Shown here in pieces: positions 24,005-36,200 of a DNA stretch of 64,000 nt; the stretch's first letter is position 1; the number at the start of each line of letters is the position of its first letter. Both the position numbers and the translations under genes were made by a program. Below the pieces are notes generated by a model. The model saw only the letters and a list, made by a program, of their open reading frames with translations, searched no databases and was not told where the DNA came from. The DNA comes from Nigrospora sphaerica (Eukaryota; Ascomycota; Sordariomycetes; Amphisphaeriales; Apiosporaceae): the NCBI GenBank assembly GCA_018287875.1, contig JAGVVL010000002.1, forward strand, positions 5,456,001 to 5,520,000, read 5' to 3'.

Positions 24005-26920
24005 TCATTTTCCATCCTCCCAGTCGGGATTCTGCATCAAGGTCAGTTTCCGTGCTACATTTGGGTACATAAGAGGGGTTGTTAACGAACGAACCTTTCG
24101 GAGAATCACAAGTCCCTCGAGAGTGCTGCTCAAGCTCAGGTACTCTTCGTCCTCAAGCTCGGCACGCTCACCGTGTGCCAGCAGCACGGGTGTGCTCTGC
24201 GTCTGCCAGCCCGTGATGGTCTTGGGTCGGCCCGCCTGTCCGACGACGTCGACGGCCTGGCCAACACGAACGTTGACAGTAAGGGGCTTCAGGTTCTCGT
24301 CAAGTGTCACCAGGAATCGTGGGTGCATGGCTGTCACCAGGAAGTAGAGGAGGTAGTGCGACTGAGAAGTGATGAACTGCTTCGCGTCGATCATGGCCAC
24401 CAGCACAGCCAGAAGACCAGCTGCGCTTACGCGCGACAGGATCTGTCGGTCTGTGTGGAAAGGGTTCAGGCTCATCGTACCCTTGCCCATGTGCAGGAGG
24501 CCCTGGGCAATGCGGACCATGAACAATGACTCCTGGTCGCGGTGGTAGTATGATGCCAGCTGGCGCAGCAGCTGTGCTAACCGAGCGTTGTTGGTGCCCG
24601 CTCCCAACAGACCCATAGCGAAGATGGCGTTGATGGCCACATCGTTGTCGTTGTCGTGGCTGTAGCGAGACAGCGTATCGTACACCTTCATCTGCGGGTT
24701 ACTCGGGCTGATGAGGCCCATAGCCAGCGGTACTGCTCGGCGAATGTTGGGTTCGCCATAGTGCATCAGGTGTCCGAACTGGCGCAGCACCATCTCCTGC
24801 CCAACGTCCTCACCCATAGCGATCAGGGCAATGCCGAGGACAGCGTAGGGCTGCAAAAGCTCGTCGCCTTTCTTCTCGTCTGTGTCCTCCAGGTGCTCGT
24901 TGCAGATGTGGAGGAGCTCCTGGATCTTCAGGACGGCACCGGTGCCGGCCCACGCGCAAATCTCGGCCAAGAGGGCGGTAGGCCTAGACATGGGGTGATC
25001 GACCGCCTTGAGCGTCTCCAAGATGACTTCGACCTCCTCTTGGCGCCCGAAAAACAAAAGACCCAGGCCGAGCGCCAGGAATCGAGTCCATTTGTCCGTC
25101 AGCTGCGTTTTGCGATCTTCATCCAGAAGCAAAGTGACAATAGCCTCGCTAACCTCGGGGTTAGAGGTGCCGACGTACACCAAGCCCAGCGAGAGCGCAG
25201 CCATTGACGATATCTGCATCGCCTGGCTCGAGTCTGTGATGATGGGCAGCAGGAGCTCCAGGAGGTCTTCCTTGTGGGAGCCGGCATACGAAAGACCCAA
25301 ACCCATAATCGAAGCGGTGCGCACGAGGGGATTCTTGTGCTCCAGCTTTTCTTGGTCGCCCAGCAAAGCAAGAGCGGGTTCGGAGTCAATCCGGACGCCC
25401 GAGTTCATGATGCCGATTGCCAGCATGGCACCGGCTTGGATCTGCGGCTCGGGGGCGTAGGTGAATTTATCGACCTTGTCGAGACCGTTCTCCACGTCCC
25501 ACATCAGGAGCGTACCAAGCGAGGCGACAGTTGACATCATGCCCTCGTCCTTGGTCTTCCATACCCAGTTCTCCTTGTCCTGCTCCACCAGCATCATCTT
25601 GTCGTTTCCGAAGCCAGCATTGACGAAGGCGTTGACGAAGCCGGCAGCGAGGTTGTGGCGCGCCGAATCCAAGTTGGTCATACCAGCGACACGGCTGCTT
25701 TCTAGGTGGCTCTTATAGATATCCTCCGTCGTCTTGGGTTCGAGGATGTTGAGTTCCTTGCCGAGGGTCTTGAAGTACTCGGCCAGCTTGATGTTACAAA
25801 GGGCCTCCTCAATATCTTGCTGCTGGCTCTCGTCGCCCTTCTTGTCGGCGTAAAGCCATATCTTCTGTCTGCCGATCAGGAATGCCAGCTGCTTTTGCAG
25901 CGCGGGGTCGGGGGCGCTCTCGAAGTCGTCCTTGATCAGCTGGTGGTCGTTCAGGCGAATGGCAATCATCATGGCCTGTGTGTATTCCTTGTACGTTTTG
26001 TAAATGTCGTGGGCGGTGCGCAGGAACTGCTCGTTATCCGGGTACGTGAGGAGGTTGACCAGGCTGACCAGGTACAGGCAGACCCTCGAGTACGTGTTTT
26101 CGTCGAGGAAACGGGGCAGGTCCTCGATGATTTCCAGCTCGCTCATGAGATCGACGGCGTCGGCCTCGGCGTTGCTCTTCAGGAAGAGCGGCACCAGTAC
26201 CAATGCGAGGTCAACCAGGTCTTTCACGGGTTCTTCGGCTGTGATACGCTTCACGTAGACCTCGCCAATCTCCAGGGCCAGATGCCTTGTATACTCATGG
26301 CCCCACGAGCCAATGTCCTCTGACGGCGACAGTAGGCGGTACTTAAGCGTGTCCTGCCTGTCTTCGTCGGAGAAGGTCATGCCAATGACGGACAAGACAT
26401 CTGCCAGCGACGCCTTGTCGTGGCCCTCGGGCCACTCCTCATAGAGCTTAGTCAAGGTCTCGTAGTGTGGTCGCAGGAACTTCAAGGGTTTCGGAACAGC
26501 AGTCATGGACGATGTGGATGTCTTGATAGAGGTGCCCATGGCCTCGAGGGCGGGCTTGTAGAGGGAGGCATCGGATTCCTGAGGGCGGCTTTTGTCAGCG
26601 TGGCCGGTGGCAATGAGGCGAGCGGGAGCGCATCATACAGTCAGACGCTCCACAAGCATGTCAAGCTCGCTCTTGAGCTGCTGGTCCTCCTCGCTCAGCT
26701 CCTCGGCAGCTATTGGAGGCGCGCGTCAGCACTGTAGAACAAGGCCGGGCCGGTAGCGGCATCATCATCATGAGGTGGGGGACTCACAGTCCACAATCTT
26801 GTCGTCATCCTTCTTGCCGTTGACCTGGGCATCCTTGCCCTTCTTAGGCTCGTCGGCCTTGCTGTCGACAGCCTTCCCCTTGCCCTTGTCGGCCGACTTG
26901 GGCACGTCGTCCTTGGCCAT
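24005..26920 (-). CDS. RPN1: Rpn1, 26S proteasome non-ATPase regulatory subunit (PSMD2), 904 aa, 4 exons
   Basis: Exons 26920-26788, 26709-26639, 26578-24095 and 24031-24005 join in frame. The N-terminus is a Lys/Asp-rich tail (MAKDDVPKSADKGKGK), then EELSEEDQQLKSELDMLVERL, a conserved Rpn1 opening. The central part carries the PC (proteasome/cyclosome) alpha-helical repeats, for example NPLVRTASIMGLGLSYAGS, SSMAALSLGLVYVGTSNPEV and RRAVPLAMGLISPSNP. Rpn1 sits at the base of the 19S particle. It binds ubiquitin, shuttle receptors such as Rad23 and Dsk2, and the deubiquitinase Ubp6. The last intron (24094-24032, 63 nt) has no stop codon. I remove it because the usual end is ...LRKNP(D/E)..E and because it has GTTCGT/ATGCAG borders. 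Retaining it would insert 21 residues ahead of NPDWEDGK. The gene is divergent from RIO2. Confidence 0.95.
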
Positions 26921-27379
26921 CGCGGCGGATGTAGTGAAGGGCGGCGGGCGGGAGTGCGGGTGATAAAGTAGCGGGCCCGGTCGAGGCGCGCAGCCGCAAC
27001 GAGGATTCGGGTGAAAGGAGGGGGGCGTGGGAGGCAGAGACGCAGCGGACTTGCGTGCGTGTGCAATGCCGCGCTGACGAGCGTGGGTGGATGTTCGATG
27101 TCTGATGGAAGAGGTTGAAGGATGATGGAATGGCTGGTGGCTGCACACGAGCTACCTATGGAGTTGAGGTAATGTGTATGTACGGTAGGTCGGTTGCCCG
27201 CCCTGGCAAGCTCCCGCCCCGGGGCCGCCTTCCAATGAAGTCTCGAGCTACACCGGTAACCTTAGCTCCAACAGCATCGGATTACGCTGCAAGGCTACTG
27301 CCTAGGGCACCTACAGCGACTTACCTACCAGCCCGCCGCTCACAGACCAGCCGTGATGCTAATGCTTACTAACCAAAGT

Positions 27380-27423
27380 GAGTACTTAGGTATGTACTTA
27401 TAGGTATGTAAGTACCTACCTCA
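27380..27423. repeat. Cluster of TAGGTA/TACCTA units
   Basis: Within 44 bp the units TTAGGTA, ATAGGTA, GTACCTA and ACCTA occur in both orientations, interleaved with TATGTA and AAGTA. The stretch is self-complementary in part. Similar short clusters recur in many other intergenic regions of the window but not in its exons. Confidence 0.6.
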
Positions 27424-27670
27424 TAAGTGAACCGGCCATGCATGATGGAATCAAAACGGACTATTGGGGCTCAGGTGGCTGGGTCTGTGGCGGTGATACA
27501 GTCGATTCCAAACGTACAACTTAATATGACCCACTACGCTGTACGGGAAGTACATATCCACTTTTCTTATCACTGATCCAAGATGCGATAAGAGATTTTT
27601 TTGGGCGGAACCGGATGTCTTACCACCAACGGAGGCGCGGGGCAGTCCAGAAGAAGCCCGCTCGTGTAAG

Positions 27671-27694
27671 TGTGCGTGTGCGTGTGTGTGTGTG
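27671..27694. repeat. (GT)n microsatellite with CG interruptions
   Basis: About a dozen GT-type dinucleotides, interrupted by two CG steps, lie in the intergenic region roughly 230 bp upstream of the RIO2 start. It is simple-sequence DNA with no stronger meaning visible. Confidence 0.6.
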
Positions 27695-27919
27695 AACGTC
27701 CCGTGCCTCGTCAGAAACACAGGCTGCCGAACTCGTACGGTGCTCACCACATCAACCTGCCTCTTGTCCCGTAGAGACAGTCTGGGTGTAGCTTGAGCCA
27801 ACCAAATAGCTAGTCGAAAGTTTCTTCTTCCCAACTACCAAACGAGCCCGTCCTTTTCTCCCCTTTGAAAGCGCAGAAGAAGACTCGTCAATTCCTTACC
27901 GCGCCGAACACCGCCCAAG

Positions 27920-29202
27920 ATGAAGTTGGACACCAAGGCGATGCGCCACCTCGCCGCTGAGGACTGGCGCGTCCTTGCAGCTGTATGTCAAAACCCCCAT
28001 CGTGGCCCCGTGCCTCGACTGACAGATCCCCATCACAGGTCGAGACCGGCACCAAGAACCACGAGCTCGTCCCGACACCCCTGATAGAACGTCTCTCGCG
28101 TCTGCGCGGTGGCCCCTCGTCCGTCTCCAAATCCATCTCGGCCCTCGCCAAGACTGGCTTGATCGCCCGCGTCAAAGAAGCCAAGTACGATGGCTACCGG
28201 CTCACCTACGGCGGCATGGATTACTTGGCGCTCCATGCTTACGCTGGCCAAGACGTCGTCTACAGCGTCGGCACCCGCGTGGGCGTCGGCAAGGAGAGCG
28301 ACATCATGATGGTCGCCGATAACAAGGGTGCCCAAAAGATCCTCAAGATCCACCGACTGGGCCGCATCAGCTTCCGCACCGTCAAGACCAACCGAGACTA
28401 CCTGCGGAAGAAGAACAGCCAGGGCCAGGGCGGCAGCTGGATGTACCTCAGTCGCTTGGCTGCCATGAAGGAGTTCGCCTTCATGAAGGCGTTGCGCGAA
28501 GAGGGCTTTCTTGTCCCCGAGCCCATCGCTCAGAACCGGCATACCATTGTTATGGATTTTGTCGACTCTTGGCCGTTGCGCCAGGTGACGGCGGTGGGCG
28601 ACCCGGCCGCCTTGTACGCCGACCTCATCGGCATAATACTGCGCCTGGCCAAGCATGGCCTGATCCACGGCGACTTCAACGAATTCAACCTCCTGATCAA
28701 GGAGGAGCGTTCAACGTCCACAGACGAGGCCGGCAACGAGGTGGAGAATATCAAAGTCACGCCCGTCCTCATCGACTTTCCCCAGATGGTCTCCATGGAG
28801 CACGTCAATGCTGAGATGTATTTCGACCGTGACGTCAACTGCATCAAGCGTTTCTTTGAGCGCCGCTTCCATTTTGTGAGCACCCAACCAGGGCCCTTCT
28901 ACAAAGACGCCAAAAAGACCATGGGAAAGGACGGCGCCAAACGTTTGGACGCTTCGGTCGAGGCCTCGGGCTTCACCAAGAAGATGCTGAAGGACCTCGA
29001 GGCAGCTATTGCCCAGCAGCAAGCTGGCAGGGGCGAGGAGGGAGCCCAGGGCGACGATGAGCCAGGTTCGGAAGAGGACGAAGACGATGACGATGATGAT
29101 GGTCAAGATAGCGAAGATGATGGCGAGGCTACAAATGGAGTCAGCGGTCACGACAGCGAGAACATAGACATGCAGAGGCTGTCCCTGGGCAACGAGACTT
29201 GA
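27920..29202 (+). CDS. RIO2: Rio2 atypical serine kinase, 40S ribosome maturation, 408 aa, 2 exons
   Basis: Exons 27920-27982 and 28039-29202 join in frame to 408 residues. The N-terminal winged helix begins MKLDTKAMRHLAAEDWRVL and continues over the intron (LAA|VETGTKNHELVP), with the family motif IERLSRLRGGPSS. The RIO kinase domain follows: P-loop GVGKESDI near residue 102, the Lys-containing strand QKILKIHRLG, the catalytic loop HGDFNEFNLL (Asp near 233) and the metal-binding LIDFPQ. The C-terminus is a strongly acidic Asp/Glu tract of about 50 residues, as in other Rio2 proteins. Rio2 binds pre-40S particles and is released on ATP hydrolysis during late cytoplasmic maturation. The first exon is required to complete the winged helix, which fixes the start at 27920. 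It is divergent from RPN1. Confidence 0.95.
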
Positions 29203-29948
29203 AAAAGTTCCGTGGACCCCTCAAGAAAGAACAGAAATTTTAACAATTGATACCCCTAATCCGAGTGCCATCCCATTTCCTCCTTGTGTCGGGTGGCCAT
29301 CATAAATATAAGCATTCCCTTATAACATCCAAAAACGGCATGCCATACACCTCGGCCACTTCAATAATGTACCTCTTGCATACCTACGCAGGTAGGTACC
29401 CGAGGGCTTCGTCGCTACCTCTTCTCCAACCGCCAGCTCAGCCACATATTGGGCATGTCAAGCCCGACATTACGAAAAGGCCAGTTTTGAAGCATACCGT
29501 CCAATTTTTGGTGTCTATGCACAAGATCTATCGGCTTCTCCTTGGGGTACCTAGGCGGCCTAGGCTACAATAGGAGAACATAGACGATGATGGCTGCCTC
29601 CTCAAATGCAGATCGCCTCTGTCTTTCATGACGTTTATGATCCACGAGAACCTCCTCAATGGTAAGGTAACATAGAAAGACCAAGTACAAACTTCAGAGA
29701 AAACCTAAGACAGGTGTAAAGCCGGTACAAGAACTCCGTGCTGCCAAAAAACGCCTTGAGACCGACCGACCGATTAGTGGGGATGTGGCATGTGGGAAAA
29801 CAAGAGAATCAAGGCTGATCCGCCAGACAACAAACAACAGACAATCGTCTTGCTGCCTTGCGGGTGGTAGATCATGCTGACGAATCAAGATCCGGTGGTA
29901 GGAATACGGTTAAGGGGAAGGGAGAGTCCGAAGGCCCGGGCCCGGTTC
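29203..29948. other. Convergent intergenic region, RIO2 and the RRM gene
   Basis: About 750 bp between stop codons, AT-richer than the flanking exons. It contains TACCTACGCAGGTAGGTACC at 29381-29400 and CCTAGGCGGCCTAGG near 29551, both inverted repeats of the intergenic motif family. No gene was recognised. Confidence 0.5.
29381..29400. repeat. TACCTACGCAGGTAGGTACC inverted repeat
   Basis: TACCT and AGGTA arms surround a 4-nt ACGC loop, so the unit can fold on itself, and it overlaps a further GGTACC palindrome. It belongs to the same motif family seen in other intergenic regions. Confidence 0.55.
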
Positions 29949-32900
29949 CTAGTCTACCTTTGTGGCGGGCTTGACAGGAGTGGACCGGGTGCTGCCATTC
30001 GCAACCAGGGGCGACTCGATCTGGATCGTCACACCCTCGTCACAGCTGGAACCGTCCTCCGAAGCCGGGCGCTTGCCAGAGGCAGAATCGCTCGGTCTAG
30101 CGGAAGACAGTTAGCAGCCGATCCGGGGACAGAAACAGTGAAGATCTGACCGTGCTTTGCTGCCCTTCTTGATGCAGTTGCCACCGTGGATGATTCTCTC
30201 CTCAATGGGCAACTCGTCAACGGGTCTGAGGTGGATACTAAGTGAGTGTTACGCTTCGTGCAAGGAAAGAGAGCCACTCACCTCGGAAGGCCCGAGGGGC
30301 CATTATGGTTGTTGCCGGCAATGTGATTGTGACGCTTCCACCCATTGGGCTGGTTATAGATGGTGGGGGACATGCCAACGAGAGGGGTGCCATAGGCGCC
30401 AACATTGTATTCATTGGTACGGAACTGGCGTCGCTCAGCAGTGATACGCTTGAGCTCCTTCTGGCCGGGAGTGTCTGCGTAACGAATCTGTATGTTCATG
30501 TGTTCATCGCCAACCGTCATGTTGTGGAAGTTGGCAATGATCTCGTCGCAGATAGCACGCGACTCAAAACTGCCGGGGAAAAACGTTAGGGTACAGTGAG
30601 AGCAGATTCATGCTATGTTGCCAGACTTACCGAGCGAACCCAACGCCTCGGCTGTTGCCCAGGTTGTCGCGAAGAATCTTGCTGGACAAGATTGTGTAGC
30701 CCAGGAAGATGGCAGCGAGCTCCGACTCGTTCGTCTTCGGGGGCAGGTTGGAGATGTACAGGTTCGTGGAGGAATCGTCGCCCTCAGCCTTGAGACGCGA
30801 ATTGAACGATTCCTGACACCAAGGGTCGAAATCAGTAAATCGTTCATTGTGCACTTGGCAACTACACCCGCAAGCCTTGACAAAGCGGTGCTTGCCAATG
30901 CCACTAGGCGGCGCACTTGCACTATAGCTGCTCTCCGTCTCCTCGCATTCCCACTCATGTGCACTTGCGAGGGGGGCAGAAGCAGTGACAGTGGTCGGAG
31001 CCTGTGCCTCGTCAACCGCGTACTCGAGGAGACCAGCAAGCTTTATACCGGGAAAAACAGTGTGAGCGCCCGCAATGGAGGGATTTACCCGAGCAAAACC
31101 AACTTCATATCCCAGGCGGTGAAAGCCACGGATACATGCCTCGGAATCGCGGTGGTCGTAGAACTTGGCAAAGCCGAATCTGTGACAGCAAGTCAGTACT
31201 TTTGGCCAACAGTATTACGCGGAGCCTTGACATACCCCTTGCAAGCGCAGGTGGCAGTGTCGATGATGGCCTTGGAGGTCTCGACACGACCGAAGCGCTC
31301 GGCGTACTTGTATAGGGTATCGTCGTCAGTGGTAGGGTGCAGACCGCGGATGTAGACGTTGCGGTTGCCTGGGATGGGGTTAACGAGGCTCTGCTCGAGG
31401 GTCTTCATGTTCTCTTGGGGAGTGAAGACAGCAGGAACTGCATGAGGGATAGCAGGCTCCTGGGCGAGAAGAGCATCGAGATCACGGTCGGCGAAGTTCG
31501 CAGGCTGAGCGAAACTCTTGGGCTGCTGGGTCAGAGCGCCATGGGCAAGGGCCTGGGGTGAGGGTGTTGTATAGCTCGAGCGGTCAAAAACGGTGACACG
31601 AGCACCGGTATCGCGGGACGCAGTGCTGCCGAAGAACGGTGTACCAGGCGTAGACTCTGTGGTCGAGTAGGACGAACGACGATTGTCCAAGGCGGGAACA
31701 TCCTGTTGGGCTACAACAGCCTGCTCCGAAGGTCGAACAATGTCGCCAACGCGGTGGGCTGGCCAGATCGGCATACCCCGGATGTCCATGTCCTTGGGAA
31801 CAGCGGGCGTGGCCCACTGAGCGGCATAGTTGTAAGGCATGTAGTAGCCTTCAGAGGCCTGGATGGGGATCTGAGCATGACCAATAGGGATTCCAGCTCC
31901 CGAAGGCAGGCCACCGGGGAGACCACCAGGAAAATACAGGGGCACAGGCATGTGGTTGGCGTCAAACATGGGAATGGCGCCATTGACACCAAGTGTGTTG
32001 AAGCGGTTTACGAATGTTCCCATGTCGGAGGAAGCTTGAGCACCGCCACCATCAGGATGGTGAACACCGATCTGGGCAGCCATATAGGCAGCAGGTGCAT
32101 TGCTGGCCAGGGTTGCGACGGTAGGCTGAGGGCCAACAGGACCAGGGCCTGTAGTGGTGTGCTTGGCACTGTATTTGGTCTCGTTGGGCATTGCAGAGGG
32201 CGCGTAATTCATATCCTCTGGTCTAACAAATCGCAATTAGTAAAAGTTGCGTAGGAAGCCGAAGCCTGGGTGCCTGTCAAAGACGAAGGAAGAACGGGCT
32301 GCTGCCCCAAAAAGAAAATGTGAACAACGGACGCATAGGCGAGGAAGGGGAAAAGAAGGTATCGAACTTGCAGCGATGCGCTGGGGGGTAGCAAGGGTAG
32401 GGCTTGATCGAGTTGCAACTCTGAAGAATAAAAGCAGCAACAGAGAGAGGGCAGCTTGGTAATGGCTGGGGATTCGACCGAAGTACTTCGGGTTGGATGA
32501 GTGTCAAGAAGCAAAGGCAGCGGCGTATGGAACTGGCAGCAGGGTGACAGTAAATAATCGGCGAAAAATACACAGACGATGCAGATGGAATAGAAGGCCG
32601 GTCAGGTCACAGGCAGGCCAAAGCTGATAAGAAACTCTGCTGGGTAGGGAGGAAGATGGAGACTTGCTTCGGATAGAGGCAGTGAAAGCGGGAAAAGGAA
32701 AGGGTTCGATGGGCTAGGGAGGCCGACGTACCTTTGGTCGTTGTCGATTAGGACCGAGCCTGGTGTGAACAGAAAGGGGATCTGCTCCGTGATGGTTAGT
32801 GAATGAGCCTTTGTTTCGAGGGAAAGAAGAAACCTGTAGCGTTTGCACTTGCGAAAATTAGGGTGTCGTGCAACGTGTTGGGCTGGGAGATCAAGAGTCT

Positions 32901-33199
32901 GCAGGCTACCACTGCGTGGGAGTGGTGTATGTGGGAGGGGAAGGGTGGAAGAATCGAGACTGGTAAGCTCGATTATATGTATATAGCAGAGAGTGGGGGC
33001 GAGGGCAGGGCGCGAGCAACAGGCAGGCAACCAGAAGGGGGGAAATCCAGATGGTAACCTGCTGAGGAAGAGGTAAGGTGGGAGCAAATGGACTCAGAGG
33101 GAGACGTTTGGGCAGAAGGACGAGAGGAACCCAGGCATGATGGCCACGTTCCCACCGAAGCACAGTCGACGGCCAGGTCGCATCCATGGAATGCTCACC
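29949..33199 (-). CDS. Two-RRM RNA-binding protein (RBMS/MSSP-like), at least 606 aa, 5' end unresolved
   Basis: Frame-consistent exons are 32781-32732, 32222-31236, 31179-31089, 30812-30631, 30569-30282, 30225-30151 and 30096-29949 on the minus strand, giving 606 residues to the stop. RRM1 starts NVYIRGLHPTTDDDTLYKY, and its RNP1 (KGFGFAKF) is restored only by splicing 31236 to 31179. RRM2 has TNLYISNLP and RNP1 RGVGFARF, again across a splice (30631 to 30569). The tandem pair resembles human RBMS1-3 and fission yeast Cip/Msa-type regulators of mRNA stability. The N-terminal part is Pro/Gly/Ala-rich and disordered. An upstream exon 33229-33199 reading HLGGIDNLCK joins in phase to IPFLFTPGSVLIDNDQRPED, so coding probably extends further. 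I could not place its ATG. The Met within RPEDMNY (exon 2 here) is a fallback start. A cytoplasmic post-transcriptional regulator role is inferred. Confidence 0.8.
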
Positions 33200-33229
33200 T
33201 TGCAGAGATTGTCGATGCCACCAAGATGA

Positions 33230-36200
33230 CTGTGATGAAGCGAGCGGGCACAGGTAAAATAGAGGTAGCTAGCGAGCAAGAAGGGACTGTGGGAAAGTCG
33301 GTGCTGGATGGAGTGATGCTATGCCTGGCTGGGTTTGACGATGGGGAAGAAGACACGCTGGTTGGGAGGACTGAACAACAGAACTGGAAGATGGAAATGG
33401 GATGGCGAGGATCTGAAATCACTTACGGAGTGGCCCATGGCGAAGGTTCCTCTGGTTTAAAATCCGGGCTTGGTTGGGAAGCAGCGAAGGGAGCTCGGGT
33501 CTTGTGCTTGCGGGTTGTCGAGGAACGGGAGAAGGCGCAGGAGAAGGTGCAGACCTATTTAGCTCGGTCGATATTCCAGCGCAGTTATTCGATGGTAGGG
33601 GACCCAGATATTGTGGTGGAAAGTGGACTTTCTTCGGATGGGTTGGAACCTGTTCTTCGTTAGAAGGAGCTGTCAACTGTTGCTCCAAAGGGCCAGGCGC
33701 ACAAGCAAACTGTGCCCGTTCTTGCTGACATGCCCGATGCCGGGGAAGCAGTGGCTTCTCCTGTGCAATAAGAGCACCTCGCCTCCAATTACCTTTCTTC
33801 CGCTGGCGTATCGGTTGAGGATGTGCCTCCCCGACTTTATTGCTTCTGATGGATTTGCAGATGGCGAGGTGATTCAATTGTACCTACCACCTCAACTGCC
33901 CGTCTTGATAGACCAGATGCCATGCGGCTGTCTGAGTTCCCTCGGCGCTACTCTTCCGCTTTCACTCTTTAGTCGGACCAGGAGCCGGAAACACTGGCGC
34001 CTGTAGCTACTGCTTTGCTTCGCCCACTCGTTCGTCTTGCTAGGTCAAAAAGCTTGGATTCTCTCTGCGGCGGGAAGACGCAGTCACTAACCAGTTACGG
34101 CTACAATCTCCGCCTGCAACGACGAGATTTGCCTTGGTACTGTGAACGAGGCGTCAGCGTCTTCTTTATGCCGAGGGTTATAGATAGGTAGGTAGCCACG
34201 AACAAGTTGTTCAGTCCAAGATTCCAATGGCCAAAGGGGGTGCTGAGGGCCGTGACTCCATGTAAGAGATGACAAGTGATTCGAAGTCAACTGCGTGAAA
34301 ACACAAGGTAAGTAGTACTATCTGTAAACTGCTTGAGCAGATCGCGGAATCCTGTTGGTATGAAAGGCAATGAATGTCCTGAGAGATCCAGCGGTAATGA
34401 TACTGCGCAGGATTAGATGCTGGACCAGGTGTACAAGGTCAGGGAGAAAGGTGAGTCTGAGACATCGTCTCTTCTGAGGGGGCGACGATGGGTTAAGTAC
34501 CCCAGGGCTTCGCGGCTGTTACATATAAGGTGATAACTACCATCATGATTAGTCCCGGGCTATACCGTCGGCCATTTAAGGGAATCTAGGCACTGAAACT
34601 TGTTTACCGGGAGAGTCCAGCGCATGTCAACAACAACTCGCACACAATCTAGACAGGGGGTGTGAATTCAGATTGAGTGTGCGGTAGGTGTTTGGGACTT
34701 GAGCATTCCCTTAGCCTGGGATGGCGGGAGAGATACATCGGAATCCGGGCGCGTGGCGGGTTCTGCGCTGCAGGCTGCCTGCTCCTCCATAAGCGCGCAG
34801 TGCCACCCATATGCGATAGCACATACCTGTTGCGTCCCTGTCTTGTTGCGATGGTATGAGGCAAAGTCACCGACGCCCAAGAAAACGCTATGCGTCGCTG
34901 ACCACACTGATGGCAGGCACACGTGGAGGAAGCCAGGCGAGCGGAATACTGGCGCTTCAGCCTAAATGATCCTGATCGGCGAAGTTGCAGTATTGCCGGG
35001 GTTTAGCGACTAGAACGAGTACAGAAGACGCGTTGTGGGCAAGGTAGCAGGTTTGATCGCAGCATGCATTCACAAGCTGAACCGACCGACCTACGAGGGA
35101 CTGCGGACGAGCCATTGCTGGATGGGTTACGCACCGGCTGCCCGCCCCGTTAGATTTCTCGACATAGGTGATTGCCAGAAACATAGATAAGGTACCGCAG
35201 AAGCCGTCCGGCTCAGCCGGGCCGTCTCGTGTCATTGCTCACACCCCGGGACAAAGACATGGTAGCTCAGCCTCATCTGCCTTGAGATGGGGAGGTCGAG
35301 CGCCCTTCTGTGGGACACCATATGATGGAGTGAGGCGCATGCCAAGCACAAGCGTCTCCTGCCTTTTCCCCCCTTTGACGATTTCTCTGGAAATCTGAAA
35401 ATTGGGATGGATTTGCCAGACAGCCGACACTGATACACCGGGGAATCACCCGTGGCCCGAACTGGAGCACATACTGCTCCAATGTATGAGCTCAGGGGGT
35501 AAAGGATTGGCGAAAGAGCCTGAAAGCCGAAAAGCCGACGTCCACTGGCCGGCAGTAAGTTGTGCTTCGTTACTAGGCATCGGCAGTCCCGATACCCGTG
35601 ATCCCCGGGTCAGCCTATGGCTTCCCGCATCTAGCCCGGTAGGTAGGGACTGCCAGAGATGGGCGCAAGGTCTCGCGTCTCAGAATGTCCGGCCCAGCAG
35701 AAATCCGGGGGCTGAGACGCTACATGGGGAACCTTGACTGCCTTCAGATGGCCTACCTCTCAAGTAACACCCTCATTGGTCCTTAACTTTGGATTGGCCG
35801 GCTAGATCCGAATAACACCAACGTCTTACCCACAGGACTAGGTACCAAAGTACATACCTAGGTACATACAGCAAGATACCTCGGTATTTGTCTGCTCGCC
35901 CGAGACTTGACGCGCTAATGAGTCAACTCCGAACAGTAAACCCATTTGACGGGCAGGCAGGCCCTCGGGGGCCAGCTGGAGCGGATAGCGACTCGGTCGT
36001 CCGACGAAAGGCTTTCACGATGCTCTGGAAGCGACGGCGGGCATAAAGGGCGGGCCAGATTACAATGACTCAATTTCTTCCGAGCTCCACCGGGCCCATG
36101 ACGGCTTGGTGGATGTGTGCTGTGGAATTCTTGATGTATGACAGGCAAAGCAGGAGTCGAGGAAGCTCGGGATGCTGGCTAGAGTTGCCGAGCCGACAGG

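Larger units (their letters stand above)
26921..27919. promoter_or_regulatory. Divergent intergenic region between RPN1 and RIO2
   Basis: About 1 kb between two divergent start codons. It contains a cluster of TAGGTA/TACCTA units at 27380-27423 and a GT-rich stretch at 27671-27694. I did not find a GGTGGCAAA-type proteasome element. Ordinary promoter content is inferred from position. Confidence 0.55.

Noticed and set aside
33088..33663. Plus-strand open frame of 191 residues opposite the 5' end of the RRM gene
   Set aside because: No recognisable domain, low-complexity composition, and it overlaps the likely leader and small exons of the minus-strand gene.
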